Positions 8,425 through 16,552 of a DNA stretch of 64,000 nt are shown here, piece by piece. A program made the position numbers and the translations under genes. The notes beneath the pieces are model-generated. The model was given only the letters and a program-made list of their open reading frames with translations, was not told the origin of the DNA and did no database searches. Position 1 is the stretch's first letter. Each line of letters begins with the position of its first letter. Source of the stretch: Desulforapulum autotrophicum HRM2 (GTDB lineage Bacteria > Desulfobacterota > Desulfobacteria > Desulfobacterales > Desulfobacteraceae); assembly GCF_000020365.1 (NCBI RefSeq), contig NC_012108.1:1364001-1428000 (forward strand), written 5' to 3'.

Positions 8425-10128
8425 TTAGATCCAGATCTCAATCTTAAAAAATCTGAAGAACAGGAAGAACAGGGTGATGGCCAGAACCCATTTGAGCTGA
8501 ATTTCGCTGAACAGGGTCTGGAGACGACTTCCGAGCATACCGCCGGCAAAACCGCCGATGATGATGGAGATGGCAAGCCAGAGATCCGGAAGGTAACCGT
8601 TCAGGATATAACCGATGAACGACCCGATGCTTGAAAAGCAGGTTCCAACAAGGGCGATGGGAACGGCAACGTACATGGGCAGTGCTCCAAGGCTTGTCAT
8701 GGCCGGCACAAGGAGAAAACCGCCGCCGATACCGAAACTTCTTGAAACAATACCAATACCTAAACCCAGGATACCAAAGAGAAGGGGATTGATCCTGAAC
8801 TCTTCACCCCAGAACTTGAAGCGGTAGTCGACCAGGCTTGCCTTGACAGGCTCGATGGAACCCATTTCTGCGGCAGTACCTTCTTTCTTTGCCTTGGCAA
8901 CGGCTGCGTTGAATTTTTGAACCATGGCCTTGATGTTTTTTCTCTTTTCCATGGCCTTGGGGGTGAGTTCCTGGAGGGTCTTGATGCCCATGAGCACAAC
9001 CAGGACGGCAAGCCATTCCTTGTATGAACTCATTGGCAGGTATTCAATGGCATACTTGCCCAGCCATACGGAACCGATAAAGATACCCACACCAAACGAA
9101 AGACCCACGGGCCATGCCACCCTTTTTTCTTTTACGGCAAACCGGTAAAAGGAACCCAGGGGTGAGAACAGGGTCAGGGCGATGTTGGACGGACGAAGAA
9201 CGTTGGCCGCGTTGATACCGATGGGACCTGCAGTCTGAACCACCATTGCCTGGAAGGCGGCCATGAGCAGTCCGCCGGCAGCACCGATCATGGAGAAGTA
9301 AGCCCCCACAAGGATGGCGCCAATGATAATCCATAATGGATTCATGTACCGGCCACCCTTGGTGAGCCAGAAACCTTTGGATTTAAGGGTGTAATCTCCG
9401 ACAGGTTCTCCGTTTACAGATACATTGAATGCTGTGTCAGGGGGTGTGTGACGGTAGGTTTTGAATGAAGCGGTGAACTTTCCTGTGGTTTTATCAAGGT
9501 CAATTATTGTGCCCTTGTCCCAATAAGAACCTGATTTCTCAAAGTCGTTGAGAATGCTTCTGGAGAAGATGGTTACCTTACCCACCCGGGTCAGTTCTTT
9601 TGTGATGGTGTTGATACCGTAGTTTGATTCGTGGGCGTATTTGTAGAAGTTCCACTCGGCTTCGCTGGTGATGGCGTTGAGCATTGACCGGGTCTGATCG
9701 TCCAGATCCTTCCAGCTGTTGAGCTTGAACATGGTGGTGCTGTAGAGCCCTCTTTTTCCCTTTTGGGTGAAGAACGAGGGGCCACCGAATTTCTTTTTCA
9801 CAACTGTTCCGAATTTTTCCGGATTGGAGGTGATCATATAGTAGAGGACCGGGATGCTGGTTTCCTTTGTGAAGCCTATTTTATCGGCATCCTTGGCAAG
9901 CTGTTTAACTTCGGTCTTTCCCGTGGTGTCCTGGGGTGCAAACCGTTCCTTGGCGGCAATGCTCAGGAATAACTCGGCACCGGGTTCAATGGTACCGGTC
10001 ACAGTGACCACATCGCCTACGCTATAACTTGATGCGGAAAGGGTTCCCGTGTTTTGGGCCAGGGCGGGCATGGCACAAAACAGGAGAACCATTGTAAAAG
10101 TAGATAATCGAGCAAAAACATTTTTCAT
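8425..10128 (-). CDS. TauE/SafE-type permease with large periplasmic N-terminal domain
   Basis: The protein (567 residues) begins with a clear signal peptide (cleavage near AMPALAQ) and a roughly 240-residue extracytoplasmic domain not found in plain TauE/SafE proteins. The permease part starts at WIIIGAILVGAYFSMIG and has about eight membrane helices, with the typical repeated glycine-rich helices (IGAAGGLLMAAF, SRSFGIGGGFLLVPAM). Such permeases export sulfite, sulfoacetate or related anions. It is the first gene of a five-gene minus-strand operon that ends with a histidine kinase and an NtrC-type regulator. A sigma-54 promoter lies about 105 bases before its start. Substrate is unproven; sulfite or another sulfur oxyanion is the natural guess in a sulfate reducer. 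Confidence 0.88.
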   Translation of the reverse strand: MKNVFARLSTFTMVLLFCAMPALAQNTGTLSASSYSVGDVVTVTGTIEPGAELFLSIAAKERFAPQDTTGKTEVKQLAKDADKIGFTKETSIPVLYYMITSNPEKFGTVVKKKFGGPSFFTQKGKRGLYSTTMFKLNSWKDLDDQTRSMLNAITSEAEWNFYKYAHESNYGINTITKELTRVGKVTIFSRSILNDFEKSGSYWDKGTIIDLDKTTGKFTASFKTYRHTPPDTAFNVSVNGEPVGDYTLKSKGFWLTKGGRYMNPLWIIIGAILVGAYFSMIGAAGGLLMAAFQAMVVQTAGPIGINAANVLRPSNIALTLFSPLGSFYRFAVKEKRVAWPVGLSFGVGIFIGSVWLGKYAIEYLPMSSYKEWLAVLVVLMGIKTLQELTPKAMEKRKNIKAMVQKFNAAVAKAKKEGTAAEMGSIEPVKASLVDYRFKFWGEEFRINPLLFGILGLGIGIVSRSFGIGGGFLLVPAMTSLGALPMYVAVPIALVGTCFSSIGSFIGYILNGYLPDLWLAISIIIGGFAGGMLGSRLQTLFSEIQLKWVLAITLFFLFFRFFKIEIWI

Positions 10129-10231
10129 CTATCTTCTCCTTAAAACAAATTAATTGATACACCCCTCTTAAAAGCCGGGTACTCCCAAACGCTGAGGTGC
10201 AGAACAGTGTAAATTTCAGGATAGTACCTTT

Positions 10232-10247
10232 AGCAAACTGTGTGCCT
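10232..10247 (-). promoter_or_regulatory. Sigma-54 promoter of the TauE two-component operon
   Basis: Read on the minus strand, the site is AGGCACACAGTTTGCT: GGCAC, five bases, TTGCT, with the invariant GG and GC at the -24/-12 spacing. Only the first T of the consensus TGGCAC is changed. The implied transcription start is near 10222, about 95 bases before the permease ATG. The operon encodes its own sigma-54 activator, which strengthens the call. An A/T tract follows upstream (10269-10322), as often seen where DNA bends between enhancer and promoter. Confidence 0.8.
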
Positions 10248-10399
10248 CCCTGTTGCCGGATTCTGGATAAAAAAAAACTTTTTTTTTTAATCCCCTGATT
10301 TTGCAGTACAATATTTTTTTTAACCCAACGTCAATTTTGATTAACCCTTCGGTCGGACCGGTGGATGGGGGGAATGGCTGGGATTTGATGGACAAGAGG

Positions 10400-10502
10400 T
10401 GCAATAAAAACGTTGCTTAATTGCTTCTGGGGTGGGAAATGGTTTGATCCCGGTGGGTTGTGAATAGCATCTTTTTTATTGCACCGCATCTTTTTTATTG
10501 CA
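10400..10502. promoter_or_regulatory. Three similar 17-bp upstream activator site candidates
   Basis: TGCAATAAAAACGTTGC is at 10400-10416 on the plus strand. Two identical copies of TGCAATAAAAAAGATGC are at 10467-10483 and 10486-10502 on the minus strand, with a 19-bp period, and match the first site at 15 of 17 positions. Each has GCA/TGC or GCAA/TTGC ends, the form of a dimer-binding site. They lie about 185-270 bp upstream of the predicted sigma-54 start, the usual enhancer distance, so they are plausible binding sites for the operon's Fis-type regulator. Binding itself is inference. Confidence 0.6.
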
Positions 10503-10720
10503 TTTTAAGGTGTTCCACGGTCTTGAAACGGGTAATAACTCATTTGCCCCTGCCTGGAGATGGCTGCGAAACGGCTGATTCTTTTACAGGCCGGGAGTTG
10601 CCCGCCCGTTTTAATCCTATAACGGTTGGTATGGATATTGCTATGCTCGACCACGTGAAAACCTGATGTTTTGTGATGTATGTAAATCAATTATTGTTTT
10701 ACAAAAACAAGCTCAGTATG

Positions 10721-10751
10721 GTTGATACGTTAGGTCGGTTATGTTGATACG
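10721..10751 (+). promoter_or_regulatory. Paired direct repeat upstream of the DUF169 gene
   Basis: GTTGATACG occurs at 10721-10729 and again at 10743-10751, exactly 22 bp apart (two helical turns), 112 bases before the DUF169 start. The spacing suits tandem binding of a regulator on one DNA face. No known regulator is implied by the motif. Confidence 0.4.
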
Positions 10752-10862
10752 ATTTGTAGTGTAGGTCCCATCATTAGTCGGGATTATAGTTATGCCCGAT
10801 TTGATGGATTGTAGCAGGAAATATTGTTTTAATAATTATTATCTAATTTAGGGAGACTAAGT

Positions 10863-11741
10863 ATGACTGATGTGGGAGTTTCAAAAGCTATAGATACAGA
10901 TATGTATATGGATGATGTGGAGCTAGCTAAACGTCTTTTAGAAAATGCTGAACAAAATGGCGGTAAACTGTCTGATTCAGATATCGTTTTTACGTTAAGA
11001 AACCTTTTGAAAATGAAGTATTATCCAGTAGCAGTTAAATACTTTTTTGATCAGGCTGAGTTGGATGCTTTTAAAGAGAATGTTGAGTTTAAAACTGCTC
11101 TCAAACCGATTACTTTTTGTGCCTATGTCGCAGCATCCAGACAAGGCGGAGAAGTCCTCCTTGGAACAGCAGATAAAATGGGCTGTGCAAATGCAAAATT
11201 TGTATTAAATTGGAAACAAATTGACGATGCTGAAATAAAGAGTCATTTGAAATATACCAAAGACTGGGATCAGGCCGAACGTTTTGTTAAAACAAAAAAA
11301 CGATTGGCTAAAGAGCCTTTAGCCTTTGCTACAGCTCCTTTGCACAAAGCCCCTTTTACACCTGATCTTATTCATGGTATGTGCGATACTCTCCAATCCT
11401 ACCATTTGGGAAATGACTGGAATGCAGCTTTTGATAACCATCCCCTGCAAAATATCATGACCATGAATTCATCAATTTGCCATGGTTGCGTTCAATGCCA
11501 CGTAACCCAAAAATTCAACATTACCCAGATGTGTAGCAGTAGTTACACTGCCGGAAAGACAGAGCAAGGCGAAATTAACTGGATAATGCCCTATACACAA
11601 ATGGAACCAACCGTTCACTGGATGTTAGAACGAACCGTCAGAGACGGAGGAGTATCTTTCCCACGAACCGGTGAAACCTATCCTGGATTTGATATTTGTA
11701 AACTCTGTCCATTTCTAACATTTAAGAAATATAAAAAATAA
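10863..11741 (+). CDS. DUF169 family protein, cysteine-rich
   Basis: The 292-residue protein has the DUF169 pattern: LLKMKYYPVAVKYF near the N terminus, followed by scattered conserved cysteines (ITFCAYV, KMGCANAKF, SICHGCVQCHV, TQMCSSS, DICKLCPF). The cysteines suggest an iron-sulfur cluster or a redox-active centre; function in this family is not known to me. GGGAG lies 7 bases before the ATG. The gene stands alone, is visibly more AT-rich than its neighbours, and has no signal peptide, so it is a cytoplasmic stand-alone unit. A paired 9-bp repeat sits upstream and several palindromes follow it. Confidence 0.8.
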   Translation: MTDVGVSKAIDTDMYMDDVELAKRLLENAEQNGGKLSDSDIVFTLRNLLKMKYYPVAVKYFFDQAELDAFKENVEFKTALKPITFCAYVAASRQGGEVLLGTADKMGCANAKFVLNWKQIDDAEIKSHLKYTKDWDQAERFVKTKKRLAKEPLAFATAPLHKAPFTPDLIHGMCDTLQSYHLGNDWNAAFDNHPLQNIMTMNSSICHGCVQCHVTQKFNITQMCSSSYTAGKTEQGEINWIMPYTQMEPTVHWMLERTVRDGGVSFPRTGETYPGFDICKLCPFLTFKKYKK

Positions 11742-11766
11742 AGAGCTTAACATCTCGCATACTTAT

Positions 11767-11834
11767 ATCGTCATATTTGACAATTATATGGTTTGAGGTT
11801 TTCCAGTACACCTGTAGCTGTCAGATATGACGAT
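11767..11834. repeat. Inverted repeat with 16-bp arms
   Basis: ATCGTCATATTTGACA (11767-11782) and TGTCAGATATGACGAT (11819-11834) are complementary at 15 of 16 positions, the odd one being a T-G wobble. They enclose a 36-base loop just after the DUF169 stop. No U-run follows, so it is not a standard intrinsic terminator; it could be an operator or an RNA-stabilising hairpin. Confidence 0.55.
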
Positions 11835-11910
11835 TATTGACATTTGCCCCGCTTTCCCTTCTTACAGTACCACCAACATAGTCAGTGTTTGAGCCATTCA
11901 AGCACGGATT

Positions 11911-11943
11911 TTCGGTCAGCCGCTAAATAACCGGCTGGCCGAA
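11911..11943. repeat. 12-bp stem hairpin
   Basis: TTCGGTCAGCCG (11911-11922) pairs with CGGCTGGCCGAA (11932-11943) across a 9-base loop, with one T-G wobble. It lies between the converging DUF169 and ABC-transporter genes and is not followed by a U-run. This is the second of three palindromes in a row here. Confidence 0.5.
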
Positions 11944-12010
11944 GTAGTCTCTGCCCTGGTCTCAGCGATCGATGAAAACCTTTGATTGAAATAGGTCTGT
12001 GGTGTTTAAT

Positions 12011-12067
12011 ACAAAAAAAACGAGGCAGGTTTTGTCTGATGGATTCTTTTATCAGATAAAACCTGCC
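12011..12067 (-). terminator. Intrinsic terminator of the metal ABC genes
   Basis: A near-perfect inverted repeat (12024-12067; arms GGCAGGTTTT and AAAACCTGCC extended by TCTGAT/ATCAGA) is followed, in minus-strand direction, by a run of eight T at 12012-12019. It lies 66 bases beyond the permease stop, so it should end the ABC operon, and may also stop readthrough from the DUF169 side. Confidence 0.75.
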
Positions 12068-12132
12068 CTTGTCTTGCCCGAAACTGTGGCCATGACGGTC
12101 AATGTCCCTGCCTGAATTTTTGTCCTGCCAAT

Positions 12133-12993
12133 TCAGTGTGAGCCATTTTTAACAAGGGAGATGAGTCGCTGTACGGCAATGACGCTAAGATAGGTGAGGC
12201 CTGCAAGGACGATAATGGTGGGCCCGCTTGAAAGTGAGGCAGAATAGCTGATTCCAAGCCCGGCACCGTTGAATGCCATGCACAGCAAGATCGAAAGCAG
12301 CATCATTCTTCCCATGCTGGAGGTGAATTTTCCGGCAATGGCGGAAGGAAGGGTTAAAAGCGCGATGACCATGACGATGCCGACAATCCGAACCAGCAGT
12401 ACGATGGTCAGTGCCGTGAGGCAGAGCAGAAGAATATAATACCTGCCCGAATTTACCCCCCGTAGGGTGGCATATTCGTCGTCAAAACATACGGCAAGGA
12501 GCTTGTTGAAAAAAAGGGTGGTGATCAAAAGGATGACAAGGTCAAGCACCACCACCAGAACAATATCCTGGGATGAGATCAGGAGAATATCGCCGAACAG
12601 AAAGCTTGAGATTTCAAAATAACCCGGGGTGATGTCGATGAACAAAAGCCCTGTTGCCATACCAACGGCCCAGATAGCACCGATCACGGTGTCTTCTCTT
12701 TCCCCTGCATAGAGGCTTACAAGACCCATGATAACGGCAGCCACAAGGGCTGAGACAATGGCCCCATGAATGGGCTGGACAAAGGAAAATCCCAGCACCT
12801 TATTCATGTATAGGGCTGCACCAATTCCGCCAAAGGCGGAGTGGGAAATGGCCCCTGCCAGATAGCTGATTCTTCGTGTGACCACGTAGGTGCCGATCAC
12901 CCCGAAGGAAACGCTTGCCAGGATGCCGACCATCAGGGCGTTTCGTAGAAAAACAAGGTCAGGGTCTGTGAGCAGGTTTAACACATCAGTCAT
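12133..12993 (-). CDS. Zinc/manganese-type ABC transporter permease (ABC-3 family)
   Basis: I use the ATG at 12993, which has AAGGGGG 8 bases upstream and overlaps the end of the ATPase gene by a few bases; a start at 13026 is also open. The roughly 286-residue product has eight or so hydrophobic segments and family motifs such as ISYLAGAISHSAFGG, LTLPSAIAGKFT and GISYSASLSSGPTI. ABC-3 permeases (ZnuB, MntB, TroC) import Zn, Mn or Fe ions. No substrate-binding protein lies alongside, so the metal cannot be named and the solute-binding subunit must be elsewhere. A terminator follows. Confidence 0.88.
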   Translation of the reverse strand: MTDVLNLLTDPDLVFLRNALMVGILASVSFGVIGTYVVTRRISYLAGAISHSAFGGIGAALYMNKVLGFSFVQPIHGAIVSALVAAVIMGLVSLYAGEREDTVIGAIWAVGMATGLLFIDITPGYFEISSFLFGDILLISSQDIVLVVVLDLVILLITTLFFNKLLAVCFDDEYATLRGVNSGRYYILLLCLTALTIVLLVRIVGIVMVIALLTLPSAIAGKFTSSMGRMMLLSILLCMAFNGAGLGISYSASLSSGPTIIVLAGLTYLSVIAVQRLISLVKNGSH

Positions 12994-13753
12994 TGGAGTG
13001 GCCCCCTTCGCTGCATCGGTGGTCATGGCGGATCATTTTGAGATCCCCGCCGTAAATATCCTTGATCAGGGTGCCGTCCATGGTGGTGGTCGGATGGATG
13101 TTCACCTTTCGATTGACGCAGATTACGCTTTTTACCACCTGGGAGGTAAATCCAATGTCGTGGGAGACAAGGAGTATGGTCATGCGGCTGTTGAGCTCCG
13201 TTAATATTGTAAACAATGCCTCTTCAGATTCTTCGTCAATGTTGGATGTGGGTTCGTCAAGGAGCAGCAGTTCCGGATCACTGCAAAGGGCTCTTGCAAT
13301 GAGCACCCGTTGTTTTTGACCGCCTGACAGCTGGCTGAAATGATGTCGTGTATGTTCGCCAAGGTTCACCTCATGAAGGGCTTTTACGGCCCTTGCCCTG
13401 TCATCGGTTGAGTATCTGCCCCAGAAGTTATTGCCCAGCCGGCCCATGAGTACCACATCCATGACGGTTACGGGAAAATGCATATCAAGGGTTGAGTGCT
13501 GGGGCATGTACCCGACCCTGAGCCGGCTCTTTTCAGGAGAGGTGCCAAGCACCTCAATGGTGCCGGTGTCAGGTTTCAACAGCCCGAGAAAAAGTTTGAG
13601 CAGGGTGGTCTTTCCGCCGCCGTTGGGACCCACAATGGTAGCAAAATCCCCCTTTTCGACGCAGAGGTTGACCCTGTCAAGCACAAGGCCCCGGTTGTAG
13701 GAAAATGAGACATTCTTTAAAATAATTGCATTGTCTGACTTCAATTTGACCAT
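12986..13753 (-). CDS. Zinc/manganese-type ABC transporter ATP-binding protein
   Basis: Canonical ABC ATPase: Walker A GPNGGGKTTLL, signature LSGGQKQRVLIARAL, Walker B LLLLDEPTSN, and the H-loop VSHD. Similarity of VNLGEHTRHHFSQLSGGQ and the overall size (about 255 residues) fit the ZnuC/MntA group. The start at 13753 has a G-rich site a few bases upstream; an upstream start at 13777 is possible but has no ribosome site. The stop overlaps the permease start, so the pair is translationally coupled. Binds and hydrolyses ATP at the inner face of the membrane to power metal import. Confidence 0.88.
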   Translation of the reverse strand: MVKLKSDNAIILKNVSFSYNRGLVLDRVNLCVEKGDFATIVGPNGGGKTTLLKLFLGLLKPDTGTIEVLGTSPEKSRLRVGYMPQHSTLDMHFPVTVMDVVLMGRLGNNFWGRYSTDDRARAVKALHEVNLGEHTRHHFSQLSGGQKQRVLIARALCSDPELLLLDEPTSNIDEESEEALFTILTELNSRMTILLVSHDIGFTSQVVKSVICVNRKVNIHPTTTMDGTLIKDIYGGDLKMIRHDHRCSEGGHSND

Positions 13754-13839
13754 CCTTCCCCCATTATTGCACATCACACAATTACCGTTAAATTTTCAGG
13801 GGGAAAAGATAGCATAAATTTGTGTTAAATGAAATCGGG

Positions 13840-14946
13840 TTAACGTCTGTTAGGGGAATTCTCTTTTTCGATTAAATCCATGAATCTGTCCAGGGTCTCA
13901 AACACCATGATTACACTCTTTATCTCCACATGTTCATCCTTTGCATGGGCCGTCTGGTTGCCCCTGGCACCCCAGATGATGCCGGGAATGTTTAAGTCAC
14001 CTAAAAACCGTGCATCGCTTGCACCGTGTTCGTTGCCCGTGACTGCTTGGGGAACAAGGGATAGAAGTTTGTCAAGGTAGTCTGAATGCCCTCCTGTGAA
14101 CAGCGGTTCCTTTTCCTTGATGGTTATTGTCGAGTGGGTAAGACCGTCAATATCTGCCACAATCTGGTCTGGGTCGTCGTTTTCCGTGTATCGGATGTCA
14201 AGGAGGGCCCAGGCCTTGTCACACACCTGGTTAACCGAGTCTCCCCCCCGGATGATGCCCAGGTTCAGGGTCTTGTGCCAGTGGCCCTCTGCCTTGTCCA
14301 TGAACAGGGGGCGGATTTTTTGAAGGTCGTCGACCAGGAGATCAATGGCATTGACCCCAAGCCAGGGCCTTGCACCGTGGGCCGCCTTGCCATGGGCCGC
14401 AAGTTCCAGTTGGAGCATTCCTTTTTCCTTGAGAATCACCTTTTCAGGATTCCCGCCGTCAAGGGCAATGGCAAAATTGGCCTTGACCTGTCTCAATGCG
14501 TATTGGGCCCCGTCATAACCGCCTGTCTCCTCATCGCCGGTGATCAGGATGCCAAAGGGGAGATGGGCCTGGCTCTGCTGATTTTTTTCAAGGGTTGCCA
14601 TCCATTTTTTTAACAGAACAAGGCAGACGGCCACTGCATATTTGTCGTCATTGCTGCCCCTGCCATAGAGATTCCCCTGGTTTTCAACGGCGGTAAAAAG
14701 AGGGTCCTCAGCCTCCACAACGTCAAAGTGGGCCATGAGAAGCACCGGGGTTACTTTGCCTTTTGGGGTGACAAGGATGGAGGGAATGTTGTTGTGGTCA
14801 ATTCTTGTATATCGGGCACCGGTCTGTTTGACGTAGGTTTCAATAAAGTCTGCACACCTGCTGATTTCTATGGGTCTTGAGGCCGTGCTCTTAAATTCAA
14901 TCAGCTCTTTTAAAAGGGGGATGATCTCATCCTTATACCTGTTCAT
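13840..14946 (-). CDS. M20 family metallopeptidase (dipeptidase/deacylase type)
   Basis: The metal-binding signature is complete: LLMAHFDVVEAED (His and Asp), YGRGSNDDKYAV (bridging Asp), TGDEETGG (catalytic Glu pair) and IALDGGNPEK, with a late His in NQTAHAKDE. The central insertion AHGKAAHGARPWLGVNAID is the dimerisation domain found in ArgE/DapE/CPG2 relatives. At 368 residues it is of normal length. AGGAG stands 9 bases before the ATG. It probably hydrolyses a peptide or N-acyl amino acid in the cytoplasm. The exact substrate cannot be given. It runs between the ABC genes and a homocitrate-synthase-like gene, all on the minus strand. Confidence 0.87.
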   Translation of the reverse strand: MNRYKDEIIPLLKELIEFKSTASRPIEISRCADFIETYVKQTGARYTRIDHNNIPSILVTPKGKVTPVLLMAHFDVVEAEDPLFTAVENQGNLYGRGSNDDKYAVAVCLVLLKKWMATLEKNQQSQAHLPFGILITGDEETGGYDGAQYALRQVKANFAIALDGGNPEKVILKEKGMLQLELAAHGKAAHGARPWLGVNAIDLLVDDLQKIRPLFMDKAEGHWHKTLNLGIIRGGDSVNQVCDKAWALLDIRYTENDDPDQIVADIDGLTHSTITIKEKEPLFTGGHSDYLDKLLSLVPQAVTGNEHGASDARFLGDLNIPGIIWGARGNQTAHAKDEHVEIKSVIMVFETLDRFMDLIEKENSPNRR

Positions 14947-15007
14947 GGGGGATGGCTCCTGTATGGCTTAAAAAACCAACAGTTAAAGTTGATAAAAGGC
15001 CTTTTTA

Positions 15008-16165
15008 TTACTCCCTTGCATTTTCGTCAACCCAATTTTTCAGGGCAGGTGCTGCGGCAAGGGCTGCGATCTCATTGTGCTCAAGGCGCCGGTGCAAACG
15101 TGCGCTTTCCCTTTTTATCGACTGGGTCAGTGACGCAAGTCCACTTAGGTCATGGGGAATCTGTTTCTGGTCAAGGTACTGCTTCACCAGCCTTTGGCCG
15201 CACAAAACATTTAGAAATATTTTTTCCTCGCCGCCAAGGCCAAACCCTGAACCGCCATGGGTACCTGCCACATGGGTCTTTACCCCATCCCCGAAAAAGG
15301 GGGTGTTGTAGGTAAGAAGTGGTTCCCCTGTCTGTTGCCGGCATACCCCATCAATGTAACGGTAGTATTCCCTGAAGGTGTCGACATCTTCAAGTCGCAG
15401 ATCCAGGGCATACCCCTGATCCTTTAGCACCCTTGCCGTGGTGTAGAGGTCAGCAAGCCCGTTTCTCTCCCCAAGGCCGAACACGGAGGCTTCAACAACG
15501 GTTGCGCCTGCCACAACCCCCATGACCGTGTTGGCCGATGCCATGCCAAGGTCGTTATGGCAGTGGACGGCAAGCCGTGTGGAACTGTTCCTGGAAAGCC
15601 TGGCAATGGGGGCAATGGCGTCGTGCACCTGGTTGGGGCCCATGATGCCCGAGGTATCGGGCAGGGAGAGAATGTCCAGGGCGAGTTCTTTGATTAGGTA
15701 TAGGGCCGCCCTTGAAAGGAATTCAGGATCGGTGCGTCCAATGTCCAGAAAGGCAAGTGAGATTTGGGATCCCGGGCAGTTGGCCCTGATTGTTTCAACT
15801 GTTGTTCCAAGGTCTGGAAATGCTTGGTCCATGGGGCTGTTCCACTTTTCTTTTGACACATGGGCATGGAGGTGGAAGTCCAAAGTGCCAGTTTCTGAAA
15901 GGGTTTGTACATCCTCGAGACATGCCCGGCCCATGGCGGCAACCCGTATGGAATAACCTTTTTCAACTGCTGACGCAGACAAGTGTTTGAGCTTTGCCTG
16001 TTCCGATTCATGGGCTGGGGGATAACCTGCCTGGCAGATGTCAACGCCTAAGCGTTCCTGGAAGTTGAGCACGGTCATGGCCTGGTTCGAGGAAAATACC
16101 ATGCCCCGATGTTGCATACCTTCCCTCAGGGTCTCATCAATGATGCACAATTTGTTTTTATCCAT
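15008..16165 (-). CDS. Homocitrate/isopropylmalate synthase-family (HMGL-like) enzyme
   Basis: A TIM-barrel of the HMGL-like family: DETLREGMQHRG is the N-terminal metal and acyl-CoA site, AVHCHNDLGMASANT carries the two metal-binding His residues, and FGLGERNGLADL the conserved GxGERxG loop. At 385 residues it matches homocitrate or re-citrate synthase-like proteins that lack the LeuA allosteric domain. It should condense acetyl-CoA with a 2-oxo acid, but the acceptor cannot be read off. It is divergent from the cobalamin-riboswitch transcript, with about 40 bases to that promoter. It is not itself under the riboswitch. Confidence 0.85.
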   Translation of the reverse strand: MDKNKLCIIDETLREGMQHRGMVFSSNQAMTVLNFQERLGVDICQAGYPPAHESEQAKLKHLSASAVEKGYSIRVAAMGRACLEDVQTLSETGTLDFHLHAHVSKEKWNSPMDQAFPDLGTTVETIRANCPGSQISLAFLDIGRTDPEFLSRAALYLIKELALDILSLPDTSGIMGPNQVHDAIAPIARLSRNSSTRLAVHCHNDLGMASANTVMGVVAGATVVEASVFGLGERNGLADLYTTARVLKDQGYALDLRLEDVDTFREYYRYIDGVCRQQTGEPLLTYNTPFFGDGVKTHVAGTHGGSGFGLGGEEKIFLNVLCGQRLVKQYLDQKQIPHDLSGLASLTQSIKRESARLHRRLEHNEIAALAAAPALKNWVDENARE

Positions 16166-16204
16166 GGTTTCTCTGCTTGTTTTGGGTTAAAGATTATTTC
16201 ACTG

Positions 16205-16234
16205 TTGACATTTTATCCGGGTTGCATCTATTTA
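16205..16234 (+). promoter_or_regulatory. Sigma-70-type promoter of the riboswitch transcript
   Basis: TTGACA at 16205-16210 is a perfect -35 box, followed by 18 bases and TATTTA at 16229-16234 as a fair -10. Transcription would begin near 16241, right at the 5' edge of the cobalamin aptamer. Confidence 0.6.
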
Positions 16235-16238
16235 AACA

Positions 16239-16404
16239 TAATCAGGTGCTCTTTTCGAGCATAATAGGGAATCCGGTGAAATTCCGGAATGGGCCCGCCG
16301 CTGTAAACGGGAACGAACGCTGCAATATGTCACTTTCGTGTTGTGAGACGATGGGAAGACGCAGCCATTAGAATGATCCGTGAGTCAGAAGACCTGCCTG
16401 GTTG
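16239..16404 (+). promoter_or_regulatory. Cobalamin (B12) riboswitch
   Basis: The conserved landmarks occur in order: AGGTGCTC near the 5' end, AATAGGGAATCCGGTG (16263-16278), AATTCCGGAATGGGCCCGCC with GCTGTAAACGGG, GAAGACGCAGCC (16355-16366), and the 3' block ATGATCCGTGAGTCAGAAG then ACCTGCC. The 5' TCAGG and 3' CCTGG form the closing P1 helix. High adenosylcobalamin should favour the terminator found 66 bases further on. This class normally governs B12 synthesis, uptake or B12-independent isozymes. Confidence 0.95.
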
Positions 16405-16469
16405 ATTGACATGTCGGACTCCCCGTGGACAGGGAACGCCTGGCGATATTCAGGAGAAGAAAAGGGATA

Positions 16470-16503
16470 CCCTGAATCGATATTCATCGGTTCGGGGTTT
16501 TTT
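16470..16503 (+). terminator. Intrinsic terminator, expression platform of the B12 riboswitch
   Basis: CCCTGAATCG (16470-16479) pairs fully with CGGTTCGGGG (16488-16497), allowing two wobble pairs, around an 8-base loop, and six T follow (16498-16503). It sits between the riboswitch and the next ribosome-binding site, so it should stop transcription when B12 is bound. Confidence 0.85.
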
Positions 16504-16552
16504 GTTTGCCTTGAACCATTTTACCCAACTGTTTTTTATGGGAGGCAAAAAA

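Noticed and set aside
16406-16552. Upstream extension of the B12-regulated ORF to 16406
   Set aside because: It would begin at the 3' edge of the riboswitch and cross the terminator hairpin; the GGGAGG site places the start at 16553.
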